This document shows, piece by piece, positions 1 through 7,848 of a stretch of DNA of 58,163 bases. Source of the DNA: Candidatus Lustribacter telmatis. GTDB lineage: Bacteria > Vulcanimicrobiota > Vulcanimicrobiia > Vulcanimicrobiales > Vulcanimicrobiaceae. The position numbers and the translations under genes were made by a program. The stretch's first letter is position 1. Every line of letters begins with the position of its first letter. The DNA lies in assembly GCA_003164045.1 (NCBI GenBank), contig PLRU01000093.1, positions 1 to 58,163 on the forward strand. The letters are read 5' to 3'. A model generated the notes under the pieces. The model worked only from the letters and a program-made list of their open reading frames with translations, was not told the DNA's origin and ran no database searches.

Positions 1-440
1 AAGTTCATGCGCGGTGGCTCGAGTGCCGGCGGTCCGAGATACACCCACACCAACCCGCCTGCATCATACGTCGGGTACGCAACGGCGTGAACGCGGTCTT
101 TGAACGTGCTGTCTTCGGGTTCCGACGGCGTCTCGAGCACGTTGCCGTCGACGCCGATCTTCCAGCCGTGATAGATGCAGCGTAGCCCGCAATCTTCGTT
201 GCGCGCCAGCGTCAGCGACGCCCCGCGGTGCGGACAAAGCTCGTTGAGGAGGCCCGCTTTACCGGTGCTGTCGCGAAAAAGGACGAAATCTTCGCCAACG
301 AGCCGCACGTGCTTCGGCGCGCCTCCGGCTACGACGCCGGCGCTGCTCGCCGCGGGCATCCAGAAGCGACGCACGAGTTGGCCCATCGCGGTACCCGGGC
401 CAACCCGGCACAACAGCTCGTTTTCCTCACGCGTCAGCAC
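1..440 (-). CDS. Rieske aromatic ring-hydroxylating dioxygenase, large subunit (partial)
   Basis: The first 146 residues of a phthalate-4,5-dioxygenase-like Rieske oxygenase; the C-terminal mononuclear-iron domain lies beyond the left edge. Such enzymes add one or two oxygens to aromatic substrates using electrons from a partner reductase. The Rieske [2Fe-2S] ligands are visible as C69-x-H71 (CPHRGAS) and C88-x2-H91 (CIYHGWK). The opening MLTREENELL and the VRRFWMPA segment are typical of the phthalate dioxygenase subgroup. The GTG start at 440 was chosen because GGAGGG lies 6 nt upstream and family homology begins there. The substrate cannot be read from this part. It fits the aromatic-degradation theme of the window. 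Confidence 0.88.
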   Translation of the reverse strand, partial: MLTREENELLCRVGPGTAMGQLVRRFWMPAASSAGVVAGGAPKHVRLVGEDFVLFRDSTGKAGLLNELCPHRGASLTLARNEDCGLRCIYHGWKIGVDGNVLETPSEPEDSTFKDRVHAVAYPTYDAGGLVWVYLGPPALEPPRMN

Positions 441-888
441 GGTCGCCCTCCAGGTGTCCGGCTTCAGAGCGTTCGCGCATCACATTTTCGGCCCTCGTCA
501 GGCGCCCGAGACGTCCGTTATAGGCCCGCGAAATTCACCGCCGAATGTCTGCGGCACTGTGTGGAACCTTTTCAAGCGATCGCCGATGCCCGGGGCCGTC
601 TCGCCCGGCACTCTGGTGCTCAATCTGTCCGTGCCCGCAACCGCTGCGAGCTTCCCGTATTTGTTTGCGTGGCCGTTCAGCCAGTCTGGGGCGACATCAC
701 TCGCCACGTTTACGTGTGCCCCGGCGGCCATCATCACGTGCACCGCGCAGCAGTCGATCTCCGCAAATGGAACACTCAACGGCGTGCTCACCGGACAGAT
801 CGTCACCGCGGGAACATTCACGGTCGGCGGCGCGGCGAGTGGTTATACGCTGCCGACAACGACGTACTCGATAGCGCCGTAGCGCTCG
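441..888. other. Gene-poor stretch, possible remnant of a secreted protein
   Basis: About 450 bp with no convincing gene. A 98-codon plus-strand frame from an ATG at 586 to a stop at 882 reads as a Ser/Thr/Gly/Ala-rich, beta-prone polypeptide without charged residues (it contains TAQQSISANGTLNG and ends TTTYSIAP). That resembles the tail of a surface or secreted protein. A minus-strand frame at 821-498 is also open and has similar third-position GC. Neither has a Shine-Dalgarno sequence or a family I recognise. It may be a decayed gene fragment. Confidence 0.3.
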
Positions 889-1257
889 GTGGCCCGTACG
901 TCGCCGGCCCCTGGCGCCACCTGGAAGCACCTTCGCGAATATGCGCTGTCGCTGCCGGAGGCGGTGGAAGAGTTTCCGTGGGGCGATCGCGTGGCCAAGG
1001 TCCGCAAGAAGATCTTTATCTTTCTTGGCGAGGGGGCCGGTATGGACGCGTGCATCTCGCTAAAGTTGCATGGTGATGCGAACGCGCACGCGCTCTCGCT
1101 GCCTGGTGTGAAACCGACGGCTTACAATTTGGGGAAAGCCGGATGGGTTACTATTCCCGTTGCTTCTGCGCCGCGGGCTTTGCTCTTGGAGTGGGTTCGG
1201 ATGAGTTATATGCTTGTTGCGCCTAAGCGGCTTGGCGTGCTTTTGGATGGTGGCTAG
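889..1257 (+). CDS. MmcQ/YjbR family protein
   Basis: A 122-residue protein of the MmcQ/YjbR (DUF419) family, small CyaY-like folds described as putative DNA-binding proteins of unknown role. Family signatures visible are the N-terminal 'LPEAVEEFPWGDRVAKVRKKIF' type segment (residues about 22-43) and the C-terminal GWVTIP...LLLEWVRMSYMLVAPKR block. The reading frame begins with GTG; the N-terminal ten residues are poorly conserved, so the start could be slightly downstream. It is a single gene that converges on the CPCC protein gene, with a hairpin repeat in between. No functional clue comes from context. Confidence 0.85.
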   Translation: MARTSPAPGATWKHLREYALSLPEAVEEFPWGDRVAKVRKKIFIFLGEGAGMDACISLKLHGDANAHALSLPGVKPTAYNLGKAGWVTIPVASAPRALLLEWVRMSYMLVAPKRLGVLLDGG

Positions 1258-1271
1258 CGGGGAGGGTTGAG

Positions 1272-1322
1272 GCCGTCCTTCGACTCCGGTTTGCTTCGCA
1301 AACCTGCGCTCTGGATGACAGA
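1272..1322. repeat. REP-like intergenic hairpin element between convergent genes
   Basis: The 110-bp gap between two convergent genes holds a perfect 7-bp stem, GGTTTGC (1288-1294) / GCAAACC (1298-1304), with a TTC loop. It is flanked by GTCCTTCGACT on the left and CTGGATGACAGA on the right. The flanks match the common 'CCTTCGACT...GGATGACA' dispersed element seen between genes in many GC-rich genomes (recalled, not searched). It may also act as a bidirectional transcription end. Confidence 0.5.
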
Positions 1323-1369
1323 TGTGAGAACGATCGGTTGCGTAAAGTAAGGTAGTTTGTTGTATCCGT

Positions 1370-1810
1370 TTAGTCGTTCATGCCGTAGAGTTTGGCGAAG
1401 AAGTATTGGGCGTCTTCTTCGGCTTGATCTACGTCGATTAGCCCCGTGACTGCGCGGTCGTAGGCTTTTACGATTTCGCGTTTGATTGCGGTGGTGGAGC
1501 GTTCGCTTTCGAAATCGATGTCGGCTGGGCGATAGGACGTTACGTTCGTGGCGAAGTTTTCGCGGGCTTCTTTTAGCGAGTAGTCGTGGTTGGGGCCGCC
1601 GGCGACGTCGTCGGGGCCGAAGTACTCGTGATAGCCTTCGGGGCGATGCGGGTTGTCGTCTTGGCCGTCGTCTTCCCAGGCGCAGAGCGAGCAGATTTCG
1701 TAGGCGCAGCGCTCGCCGATCGTCGGGTAGCCGCAGGCGGGGCACGTGGCACGGCCGGCATCTTCGAAGACGCGGCGGCGCGCTTCGAACTGATCTCGGT
1801 CGAACGTCAT
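1370..1810 (-). CDS. CPCC family cysteine-rich zinc-binding protein
   Basis: A 146-residue protein with an N-terminal Cys cluster, C23-P-A-C26, C35, C40 and C43, in the arrangement CPACGYPT...CAYEICSLCAWEDD. This is the CPCC domain (Cys_rich_CPCC), presumed to bind zinc. A conserved 'DDNPHRPEGY' type segment follows, and the C-terminal half is helical and acidic. The function of the family is unknown. Its ATG overlaps the arginase stop by 4 bp (ATGA), so it is the last gene of the overlapping operon that starts with DUF5069 at 4282, and translation is probably coupled. Nothing unusual in codon use. Confidence 0.8.
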   Translation of the reverse strand: MTFDRDQFEARRRVFEDAGRATCPACGYPTIGERCAYEICSLCAWEDDGQDDNPHRPEGYHEYFGPDDVAGGPNHDYSLKEARENFATNVTSYRPADIDFESERSTTAIKREIVKAYDRAVTGLIDVDQAEEDAQYFFAKLYGMND

Positions 1811-2676
1811 AGCGTGGTCTTTCCCAACGCGCTCAGCACCAACTCCACGGCGAGGATCGCGGTTTGATTCATGTGATCGAGGATGGGATTGATCTCCGTG
1901 ATTTCGAGCGAGCCGAGCGCGCCCGAGGCGGCGACGGCTTCCATGAGCAGGTGCGCTTCGCGATACGAGAGTCCGCCGCGCACGGGCGTGCCGACGCCCG
2001 GCGCTTCGGTCGGGTCGATGCCGTCCATGTCGAAGCTCACGTGCAGCGAGCCCGGCCCGTCGCAGGCAATGCTCAGCGCTTCCGCGATCACGTTCGCCAT
2101 GCCGGTGCGGTCGATGTCCGACATCGTGAACGCCCGCACGCCCAACTCCTTGATCGCGCGCTTCTCGCCTTCGTCGACATCGCGCAAGCCGATGAAAACG
2201 ATGCGTTCCGGCGCGATGCTGTGCGCTTCCAATGCGAAGTGCACGGGCATGCCGTGCACGTTGCCCGAGGGCGACGTAATCGGCGTGTTGATGTCGCCGT
2301 GCGCGTCCACCCAGATCACGCCCGGCGCACGGCCGCGAGCGCGGGAGATGCCGGCGAGCGTGCCCATCGCGATCGAGTGATCGCCGCCGAGCACGAGCGG
2401 AAAGTTGCCCGCCCGCACGACCTCGTCAACCAGATCCGCGAGCAGCGCGCACGATTCGGCGATAATCGGCAAGTACTTCGCGTTCGCTTCTTCGGGCGAG
2501 GCCGATTCGACGACGCGCACGGGGATATTGCCGTGGTCGACGGTGGTGATGCCGAGCCGCTCGATCGCCGCGTTCAGGCCGGCGTAGCGCACGGCAGAGG
2601 GGCCCATGTCGACGCCGCGCCGGTCCGCGCCCAAATCCATCGGCACGCCGATCACGTCGACGCGCGAGAAACTCAT
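1807..2676 (-). CDS. rocF: Arginase / ureohydrolase
   Basis: A 289-residue Mn2+-dependent ureohydrolase that should hydrolyse L-arginine to ornithine and urea in the cytoplasm. All metal-binding motifs are present: GGDHS (97-101), WVDAHGDIN (122-130) and SFDMDGIDP (214-222). The N-terminal VIGVPMDLGADRRGVDMGP and C-terminal SLEITEINPILD are arginase-like. Agmatinases share the fold, so agmatinase or formimidoylglutamase remain possible, but GVDMGPSAVRYAGL and overall length favour arginase. It overlaps both neighbours by 4 bp and belongs to a four-gene minus-strand operon. No urease lies in the window. Confidence 0.9.
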   Translation of the reverse strand: MSFSRVDVIGVPMDLGADRRGVDMGPSAVRYAGLNAAIERLGITTVDHGNIPVRVVESASPEEANAKYLPIIAESCALLADLVDEVVRAGNFPLVLGGDHSIAMGTLAGISRARGRAPGVIWVDAHGDINTPITSPSGNVHGMPVHFALEAHSIAPERIVFIGLRDVDEGEKRAIKELGVRAFTMSDIDRTGMANVIAEALSIACDGPGSLHVSFDMDGIDPTEAPGVGTPVRGGLSYREAHLLMEAVAASGALGSLEITEINPILDHMNQTAILAVELVLSALGKTTL

Positions 2677-3839
2677 GGCGCCTTGACGGACTCGCGGTCG
2701 CGCGGGCTCTTCGTTAACTCGGGCGGCGCTTCGCTCGCCGGCGCGGGCATCGGCAGCAGTTGCTCGCGCAGCACGCGCATCATCGCGGCCACGGGCACGG
2801 CGAGAAACGTTCCGGCCAGGCCGAAGAGTTCGCTGCCGATGAGGATCGCGAGGATGATGTAGAGCGGCGAGAGTCCGACGTTATCTTTGAGCACCTTCGG
2901 TGCCACGAAGTTTCCGTCGATCTGCTGGATGACCGCGAACAACAGCGCGACGAGCAACGCGTTGCCCGGGCCGTTGTACGCCAGCGCCAGAATCACCGAC
3001 GGCACGAAGCCGATCACGGCACCGGCGTAGGGGATGAAGTTCAGGAGCCCGGCCGCGATGCCGATCAGCAGCGCGTAGGGGACGTGCGTGGCCACCAGCA
3101 TCACGAAGATCATCACGCCGACGATCGCGCCGTCGATCAGCTGGCCGCGGATGAAGCCGCCGATGACGCCGTCGAGTTCGTCGATGATCGTGTGCACTTT
3201 GGCGCGACGCTTCTCAGGAAAGAGCCCGAGAACTTGCCGCCGCACGTTGCTAGCATCGAGCAGCATGTACGCCGCCAGGATCGGAATGATCACCAGCGCC
3301 GCACCGAGCGATGCCGCCGAGAGCAGTACGGGTAAACCTTTTTGCAGCGTGTTCAGACCGTATTGCTGCGCGAGCGCGTTGAACTGCGAGGGCAAATTGG
3401 CAAGATAGAGGCGGTCGTCGATCGGAACGCGCGCGAGAAATGTGTTGTGCGGTGTGATCAGTTCTTCCTGAAACTTGACCATCAGCGCCGGCAAGCTCTG
3501 GCCAAAGCCGGTTAAGTCGCGACCGATTTGCGGCGCTACCAGGGTGACGGCAAACGCACCGACGAGCGCGATGAACGCGTAGACGATGACGATCGACCAG
3601 ATCACCGGAAGGTGCACGTTGAGGCGGCGGACCAGTGGATAGATCAAGTAGGCAAGGAAGAGCGCGCCGACGATCAGCAAACCCGTCGTGCGGATCGCAC
3701 CGAAGAAATTCAGTGCCTGCACCAGCAGATACAGCGCGACGGCGATCAGCGCGAGGACTTTCAGGCCAAAGGTGACGCGGCGTTCCGCGCGCGACGGTAA
3801 GCGGCGGCGCAGACGTTTCACGACGTCGGGATCGTTCAT
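2673..3839 (-). CDS. AI-2E/PerM family transporter
   Basis: A 388-residue inner-membrane protein of the AI-2E (PerM/TqsA/YtvI) family with about eight predicted transmembrane segments. Family hallmarks are the amphipathic middle region (LFPEKRRAKVHTIIDELDGVIGGFIRGQLIDGAIVG), the GLLNFIPYAGAVIGFVPSVI segment and the C-terminal IGSELFGLAGTFLAVPVAAMMRVL. Members export AI-2, act as Na+/H+ antiporters or have unknown substrates, so the substrate here is undetermined. It overlaps DUF5069 upstream and arginase downstream by 4 bp each. The C-terminus is Pro/Glu/Arg-rich and cytoplasmic. Confidence 0.9.
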   Translation of the reverse strand: MNDPDVVKRLRRRLPSRAERRVTFGLKVLALIAVALYLLVQALNFFGAIRTTGLLIVGALFLAYLIYPLVRRLNVHLPVIWSIVIVYAFIALVGAFAVTLVAPQIGRDLTGFGQSLPALMVKFQEELITPHNTFLARVPIDDRLYLANLPSQFNALAQQYGLNTLQKGLPVLLSAASLGAALVIIPILAAYMLLDASNVRRQVLGLFPEKRRAKVHTIIDELDGVIGGFIRGQLIDGAIVGVMIFVMLVATHVPYALLIGIAAGLLNFIPYAGAVIGFVPSVILALAYNGPGNALLVALLFAVIQQIDGNFVAPKVLKDNVGLSPLYIILAILIGSELFGLAGTFLAVPVAAMMRVLREQLLPMPAPASEAPPELTKSPRDRESVKAP

Positions 3840-4282
3840 GCTTTCAGCGGCCGCACTTTGCGCGCCAATCCGATGAGCGGCGCGAGCAACGTGTTGCCCA
3901 CGGCAACGGGTCCGTTCAGCCAGGCCGGGCGATCGTAGCCATCATCCAAATCCAACACCCGCATCATCGTGCGGCGGCGTACCGGCATCTCGAGCGACCA
4001 CAAGCGCAAACGATCGATCGCCTCGGGTGACGCTGCGCCGATGCCGGCGAGCACGGCCGCGTCATCGGGCGCGTTACGCACGATCGCGATGAAAGCGGCA
4101 TAGTTGAGCTGCGCGGCTTTGAGGAACTCGTCATCCACCGGACTCTGCCCGAGCAGGTACATCCCGAGCGTCCCGGCGTCGTGGGCACGCACTTTTGCGG
4201 CCAAACGCGGCAGCCAGACGATCCCCTCGACCGCGTCGCTCCAACGGGGCGGCGATCCGCTCTGCAAATCCATAACACTCAT
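3836..4282 (-). CDS. DUF5069 domain protein
   Basis: A 148-residue protein of the DUF5069 family (unknown function). Visible conservation: SPPRWSDAVEGIVWLPRLAAKVRA near the N-terminus, LGQSPVDDEFL, and the C-terminal MPVRRRTMMRVLDLDDGYDRPAW. The frame is open further upstream, but homology begins at the ATG at 4282 (a second ATG, 9 nt downstream, is possible), and the extension would run into the divergent lipoprotein gene. It is the first gene of an operon in which all four genes overlap by 4 bp, including arginase. Its promoter must lie in the 61-bp gap shared with the BMP transporter. Confidence 0.8.
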   Translation of the reverse strand: MSVMDLQSGSPPRWSDAVEGIVWLPRLAAKVRAHDAGTLGMYLLGQSPVDDEFLKAAQLNYAAFIAIVRNAPDDAAVLAGIGAASPEAIDRLRLWSLEMPVRRRTMMRVLDLDDGYDRPAWLNGPVAVGNTLLAPLIGLARKVRPLKA

Positions 4283-4343
4283 CGCATTTGCGCTTCGCGA
4301 ACGGCGAAAGGCCAACCCGCACGAAGCGCGTAGAGATGCCAGG

Positions 4344-5372
4344 GTGATTCCGCGCCGCGCGTTTGTGCTCGGTAGCACGGCGCTGCTCGGCGTCGCTGCC
4401 GCCGGCTGCAGCCACCCCAAAGGCATTACCCAAGGCGGCAACGTCCGGCTGGCGATGGTCACCGACACGGGCGGCCTCGGCGACCAGTCGTTCAACGACG
4501 GCGCGTACCGCGGGCTCCTCGATGCAAAGAAAGAGCTGCACGCCGATATCGCCGTGCTGCAGTCGCGCTCGGCCGCCGACTATCAGCCGAACCTCACCGT
4601 CCTTGCGAACAAGGAATACGACGAGATCTTTGCCGTCGGGTTCTTGATGGCGCGCGACGTCGATGAAGTCGCCAGCCGTTTTCCGACGCGCAACTTCGCA
4701 ATCATCGACGCCGTCGTCGATGAACCGAACGTTGCCTCCATCACGTTCCGCGAACAAGAAGGCTCGTTTCTGGCGGGCGTTGCCGCCGCTATGGCGACGA
4801 AAACGAAGACCATCGCCTTTATCGGCGGCATCGACATTCCGCTCTTGCGCAAGTTCGAAGCGGGCTATGCGGCCGGCGCGCGGCAAATCGATCCGAGCAT
4901 CACCGTGCTGGTGAAATACGTCGGGTCGTTCGACGACCCCGCAGCGGGCAAGGAGATCTGCGGCGTGCTCCTCTCGCAGAACGCGGACGTCATCTACATC
5001 GCAGCCGGCAAAGCGGGTCTCGGCGCGATCGATCAAATCAAAGACCACCCGGGGGTCTACGCCATCGGCGTCGATGTCGATCAAGATGCGCTCGTTCCCG
5101 GCAAGATCCTCACCAGCATGGTCAAGCGGGTCGACATCGGCGTGTTGACGCTCGCAAAAGTCGCAGCAACCGGGAAAGTGCCGCACGGACACATCGAGCT
5201 CGGACTGAAAGACGGCGCGATCGGCCTGACCGACTTCAAGTACACGCGCAAAGCGCTGACGCCGGCGCAGTTTCGCGAACTCGACGTCTTGCGCGAGGCA
5301 ATCATTCGCGGCCGGATCGTGCCGCCATCGACGCGCGAACAACTCGCGACCTTCAAGCCGGTGCCGATGTGA
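4344..5372 (+). CDS. BMP family ABC transporter substrate-binding lipoprotein
   Basis: A 342-residue basic-membrane-protein (BmpA/PnrA) family lipoprotein that binds nucleosides outside the membrane. The GTG start at 4344 gives a signal peptide with paired arginines (PRRAFVLGSTALLGVAAAGC) and a lipobox Cys. The mature protein begins VRLAMVTDTGGLGDQSFND, the signature nucleoside-binding segment of the family. FIGGIDIPLLRKFEAGYAAG and a late GVDVDQD block are also typical. The stop overlaps the ATPase GTG by 4 bp, and the next three genes supply ATPase and two permeases, so this is a complete nucleoside importer. Confidence 0.9.
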   Translation: MIPRRAFVLGSTALLGVAAAGCSHPKGITQGGNVRLAMVTDTGGLGDQSFNDGAYRGLLDAKKELHADIAVLQSRSAADYQPNLTVLANKEYDEIFAVGFLMARDVDEVASRFPTRNFAIIDAVVDEPNVASITFREQEGSFLAGVAAAMATKTKTIAFIGGIDIPLLRKFEAGYAAGARQIDPSITVLVKYVGSFDDPAAGKEICGVLLSQNADVIYIAAGKAGLGAIDQIKDHPGVYAIGVDVDQDALVPGKILTSMVKRVDIGVLTLAKVAATGKVPHGHIELGLKDGAIGLTDFKYTRKALTPAQFRELDVLREAIIRGRIVPPSTREQLATFKPVPM

Positions 5373-6826
5373 GCGAACCCGTTCTCACCCTGCGCGGCAT
5401 TCGCAAACGCTTCGGCGCTGTGCTCGCGGTCGACGGCGTCGACCTCGAACTGCACGCGGGCGAGATCCACGCGCTCGTGGGCGAGAACGGGGCCGGGAAA
5501 TCGACGCTGGCCGCAATTGCCTTCGGCGCGGTGATTCCCGACGAAGGCACGGTCGATGCGCACGCGGTCGTGGGCCTCGTGCATCAGCACTTTCAACTCG
5601 TCGATCGCCTGAACGTGTGGGAGAACGTGCTGCTCGGACGCGAGCCGCGGCGCGGCTGGCGCATCGATCGCGACGCGGCGCGCGAACGCGTGCGAACGCT
5701 AGCCGCCGAGCACGGACTCGACGTCGATCCGGATGCGCTAGTGGAAAATCTGCCGATCGGCGTGCAGCAGCGCGTCGAACTGCTGCGCGAACTCGAACGT
5801 CGGCCCGGCGTGCTGCTGCTCGATGAGCCGACGGCCGCGCTCGCGCCAACCGAGATCGCCTCGTTCTTTCGCACGATCACCGCGCTCGCCAAAGCGGGCG
5901 CCGCGGTGCTCATCGTCACGCACAAGCTGCAAGAAGTGATCGACTATAGCACCCGCGTGACGGTGATGCGTTCCGGTCGCGTCGTTGCGCGCTACGATAC
6001 GAACGCGACGTCGACCGACGAGATCGCACGCGCCATGGTCGGCGGCGACTTGCCGCCGCTGGCCGAACGCGCCGCCGTCACGCCCACGCCGCGCCTCACG
6101 GTGCGCGCCCTTGCGGCCGGTAGCGGGGGCGGCGAACTCGTCGACGGCACGTTCGAGGTGCGCGCCGGGGAAATCGTCGGCGTAGCCGGCGTTGAGGGCA
6201 ACGGACAATCCGCACTCGCCGACGCGCTCGCCGGCGTCACCGCGTACACCGGCACGATCGAACTCGACGGCGTCGCACTGACGTCGTCGGTCACGCCGGC
6301 CGCGCGCCTCGCCGCGGGCGTACGCGTCATTCCGCAAGACCGCCGCAACGAAGCGCTCGTGCTGGGCTGGACGATTGCCGAGAACGTGGCACTCGGACGC
6401 CATCAAACGCCGCCGATGCGCCGCGGCATGGTCATCGATCGCGCGGCCGAAAATGCAGCCGCGGCCGAGGTGATCGAGCGCTTCGACGTCCGGCCGCCCA
6501 ACGCGCAGGCAACGGTGGACGCACTCTCCGGCGGGAACCAGCAGAAAGTCGTCGTCGGCCGCGCGCTCGGCGCGCATCCCAAGCTCATCGTCGCCTACCA
6601 ACCGACGCGCGGCATCGACGTGGGCGCGGCGACACTCGTGCAATCGCGGCTGATTGAAGCGCGCAACGCCGGCTGCGCCGTATTGCTGATCTCGTTCGAA
6701 CTCGATGAAATCTTCGCCCTGGCCGATCGCGTGCTGGTGATGTCGGGCGGGCGTTTTGTCGGTGCGTTCGATCGGGCGAACGTCGACCGCGGACGCGTCG
6801 GCACGCTGATGGCGGGAGGGCACTGA
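5369..6826 (+). CDS. Nucleoside ABC transporter, duplicated ATPase subunit
   Basis: A 485-residue protein with two fused ATP-binding cassettes, as in NupA/YufO and sugar (Mgl/Rbs) importers. The first half has Walker A GENGAGKST, a degenerate signature LPIGVQQRVEL and Walker B VLLLDEPTA. The second half has a degenerate Walker A (GVEGNGQSAL), a good signature LSGGNQQKV and Walker B LIVAYQPTRGID. This asymmetry is normal for the family, where only one composite site is fully active. GTG start overlaps the lipoprotein gene (GTGA), and the stop overlaps the next ATG by one base (TGATG). Confidence 0.92.
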   Translation: MSEPVLTLRGIRKRFGAVLAVDGVDLELHAGEIHALVGENGAGKSTLAAIAFGAVIPDEGTVDAHAVVGLVHQHFQLVDRLNVWENVLLGREPRRGWRIDRDAARERVRTLAAEHGLDVDPDALVENLPIGVQQRVELLRELERRPGVLLLDEPTAALAPTEIASFFRTITALAKAGAAVLIVTHKLQEVIDYSTRVTVMRSGRVVARYDTNATSTDEIARAMVGGDLPPLAERAAVTPTPRLTVRALAAGSGGGELVDGTFEVRAGEIVGVAGVEGNGQSALADALAGVTAYTGTIELDGVALTSSVTPAARLAAGVRVIPQDRRNEALVLGWTIAENVALGRHQTPPMRRGMVIDRAAENAAAAEVIERFDVRPPNAQATVDALSGGNQQKVVVGRALGAHPKLIVAYQPTRGIDVGAATLVQSRLIEARNAGCAVLLISFELDEIFALADRVLVMSGGRFVGAFDRANVDRGRVGTLMAGGH

Positions 6827-7848
6827 TGCCCGCATTCTTCCGGCTACGCATCGTGCGCGATCTCGCCGTCGCCCTGATTGTCGTCTTCGGCGTCGGCAGC
6901 ATTGCGATGCTGCTCGCACACGTCTCGCCGATCGACGGCTTCTCCGCGCTCTTCGACGGCGCGTTCGGCACCACGTCGGAGTTCGCCGAAACGCTCGTCT
7001 CGGCGACCGCGCTGCTCTTCCCCGCGCTCGGCATTGCGCTGGCGTTCCGGGCCGGCTTGTTCAACATCGGCGCGGAGGGACAACTCGTGCTCGGCGGCCT
7101 CGCGGCCGGCGTCGCGGGCGTGTTCGTACCCGGTCCGCCGATCGTCTCGATCGTCGTTACGCTGCTCGCCGGCGCGATTGCGGGCGGCGTCTGGGGCGGC
7201 ATCGCCGGTTTCCTGAAAGCGCGCTTCGGCGCGAACGAAGTCATCGCGACGCTGATGCTCAACGTGATCGCGGCCCTCGTCGCAACGTACGCCGTCGATG
7301 GACCGCTGCATTTTGCAACGGCGAACGAAGGCGAGACGCCGCTGCTCGCGCACACCGCGTGGCTGCCCACGATCGTACCCGACACGCGCCTCACGATTTC
7401 GATCGTCATCGCGCTCGCGCTCGCCTTCGCGCTGCGCTTCGTCTTCAACCGCACGGTTTTCGGCTTCGAGCTGCGCGCCGCCGGTGAAGCACCCGAAGCC
7501 GCCCGGCGTTCGGGCGTCGATCTCAGCCGCATCGCGCTGCTCGCGATGACGTTCTCCGGCGCCATCGCCGGACTCGGCGGCGCAACGCTCGTCACCGGCG
7601 TGCTGCATCGCTTCAATACCGGACTCAGCCCCGGGTACGGCTTCGTCGCGATCGCCGTCGCGCTCGTCGGCAATCTCGAACCGATTTGGATCGCCGTCGC
7701 CGCGTTCGCGTTCGGCATCTTGCAAAACGGCGCACTCTCGATGCAAGCCGAAGCGAACGTACCGCGCGATATCGTCAACGTCGTGGAGGGTCTCGTGATC
7801 ATCGCACTCGCGGGACGGCGCTACGTCGCGTCGCGGCGGTCGACGTGA
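6826..7848 (+). CDS. Nucleoside ABC transporter permease 1
   Basis: A 340-residue integral membrane permease of the BPD_transp_2 family (YufP/NupP-like), with about ten hydrophobic segments. Diagnostic sequences are ALGIALAFRAGLFNIGAEGQLVLG and the FGFELRAAGEAPEAARRSGVDLSR cytoplasmic loop that contacts the ATPase. It pairs with the following permease to form the heterodimeric channel for nucleosides delivered by the BMP lipoprotein. Translation is coupled at both ends: 1-bp overlap with the ATPase gene and a 4-bp GTGA overlap with the second permease. Confidence 0.92.
   Translation: MPAFFRLRIVRDLAVALIVVFGVGSIAMLLAHVSPIDGFSALFDGAFGTTSEFAETLVSATALLFPALGIALAFRAGLFNIGAEGQLVLGGLAAGVAGVFVPGPPIVSIVVTLLAGAIAGGVWGGIAGFLKARFGANEVIATLMLNVIAALVATYAVDGPLHFATANEGETPLLAHTAWLPTIVPDTRLTISIVIALALAFALRFVFNRTVFGFELRAAGEAPEAARRSGVDLSRIALLAMTFSGAIAGLGGATLVTGVLHRFNTGLSPGYGFVAIAVALVGNLEPIWIAVAAFAFGILQNGALSMQAEANVPRDIVNVVEGLVIIALAGRRYVASRRST

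Noticed and set aside
175-882. A 235-codon plus-strand frame across the Rieske oxygenase gene
   Set aside because: Its first half is antisense to the Rieske domain, whose CPHRGAS and CIYHGWK motifs on the minus strand are unmistakable. Only the part after 586 is kept as a weak possibility.
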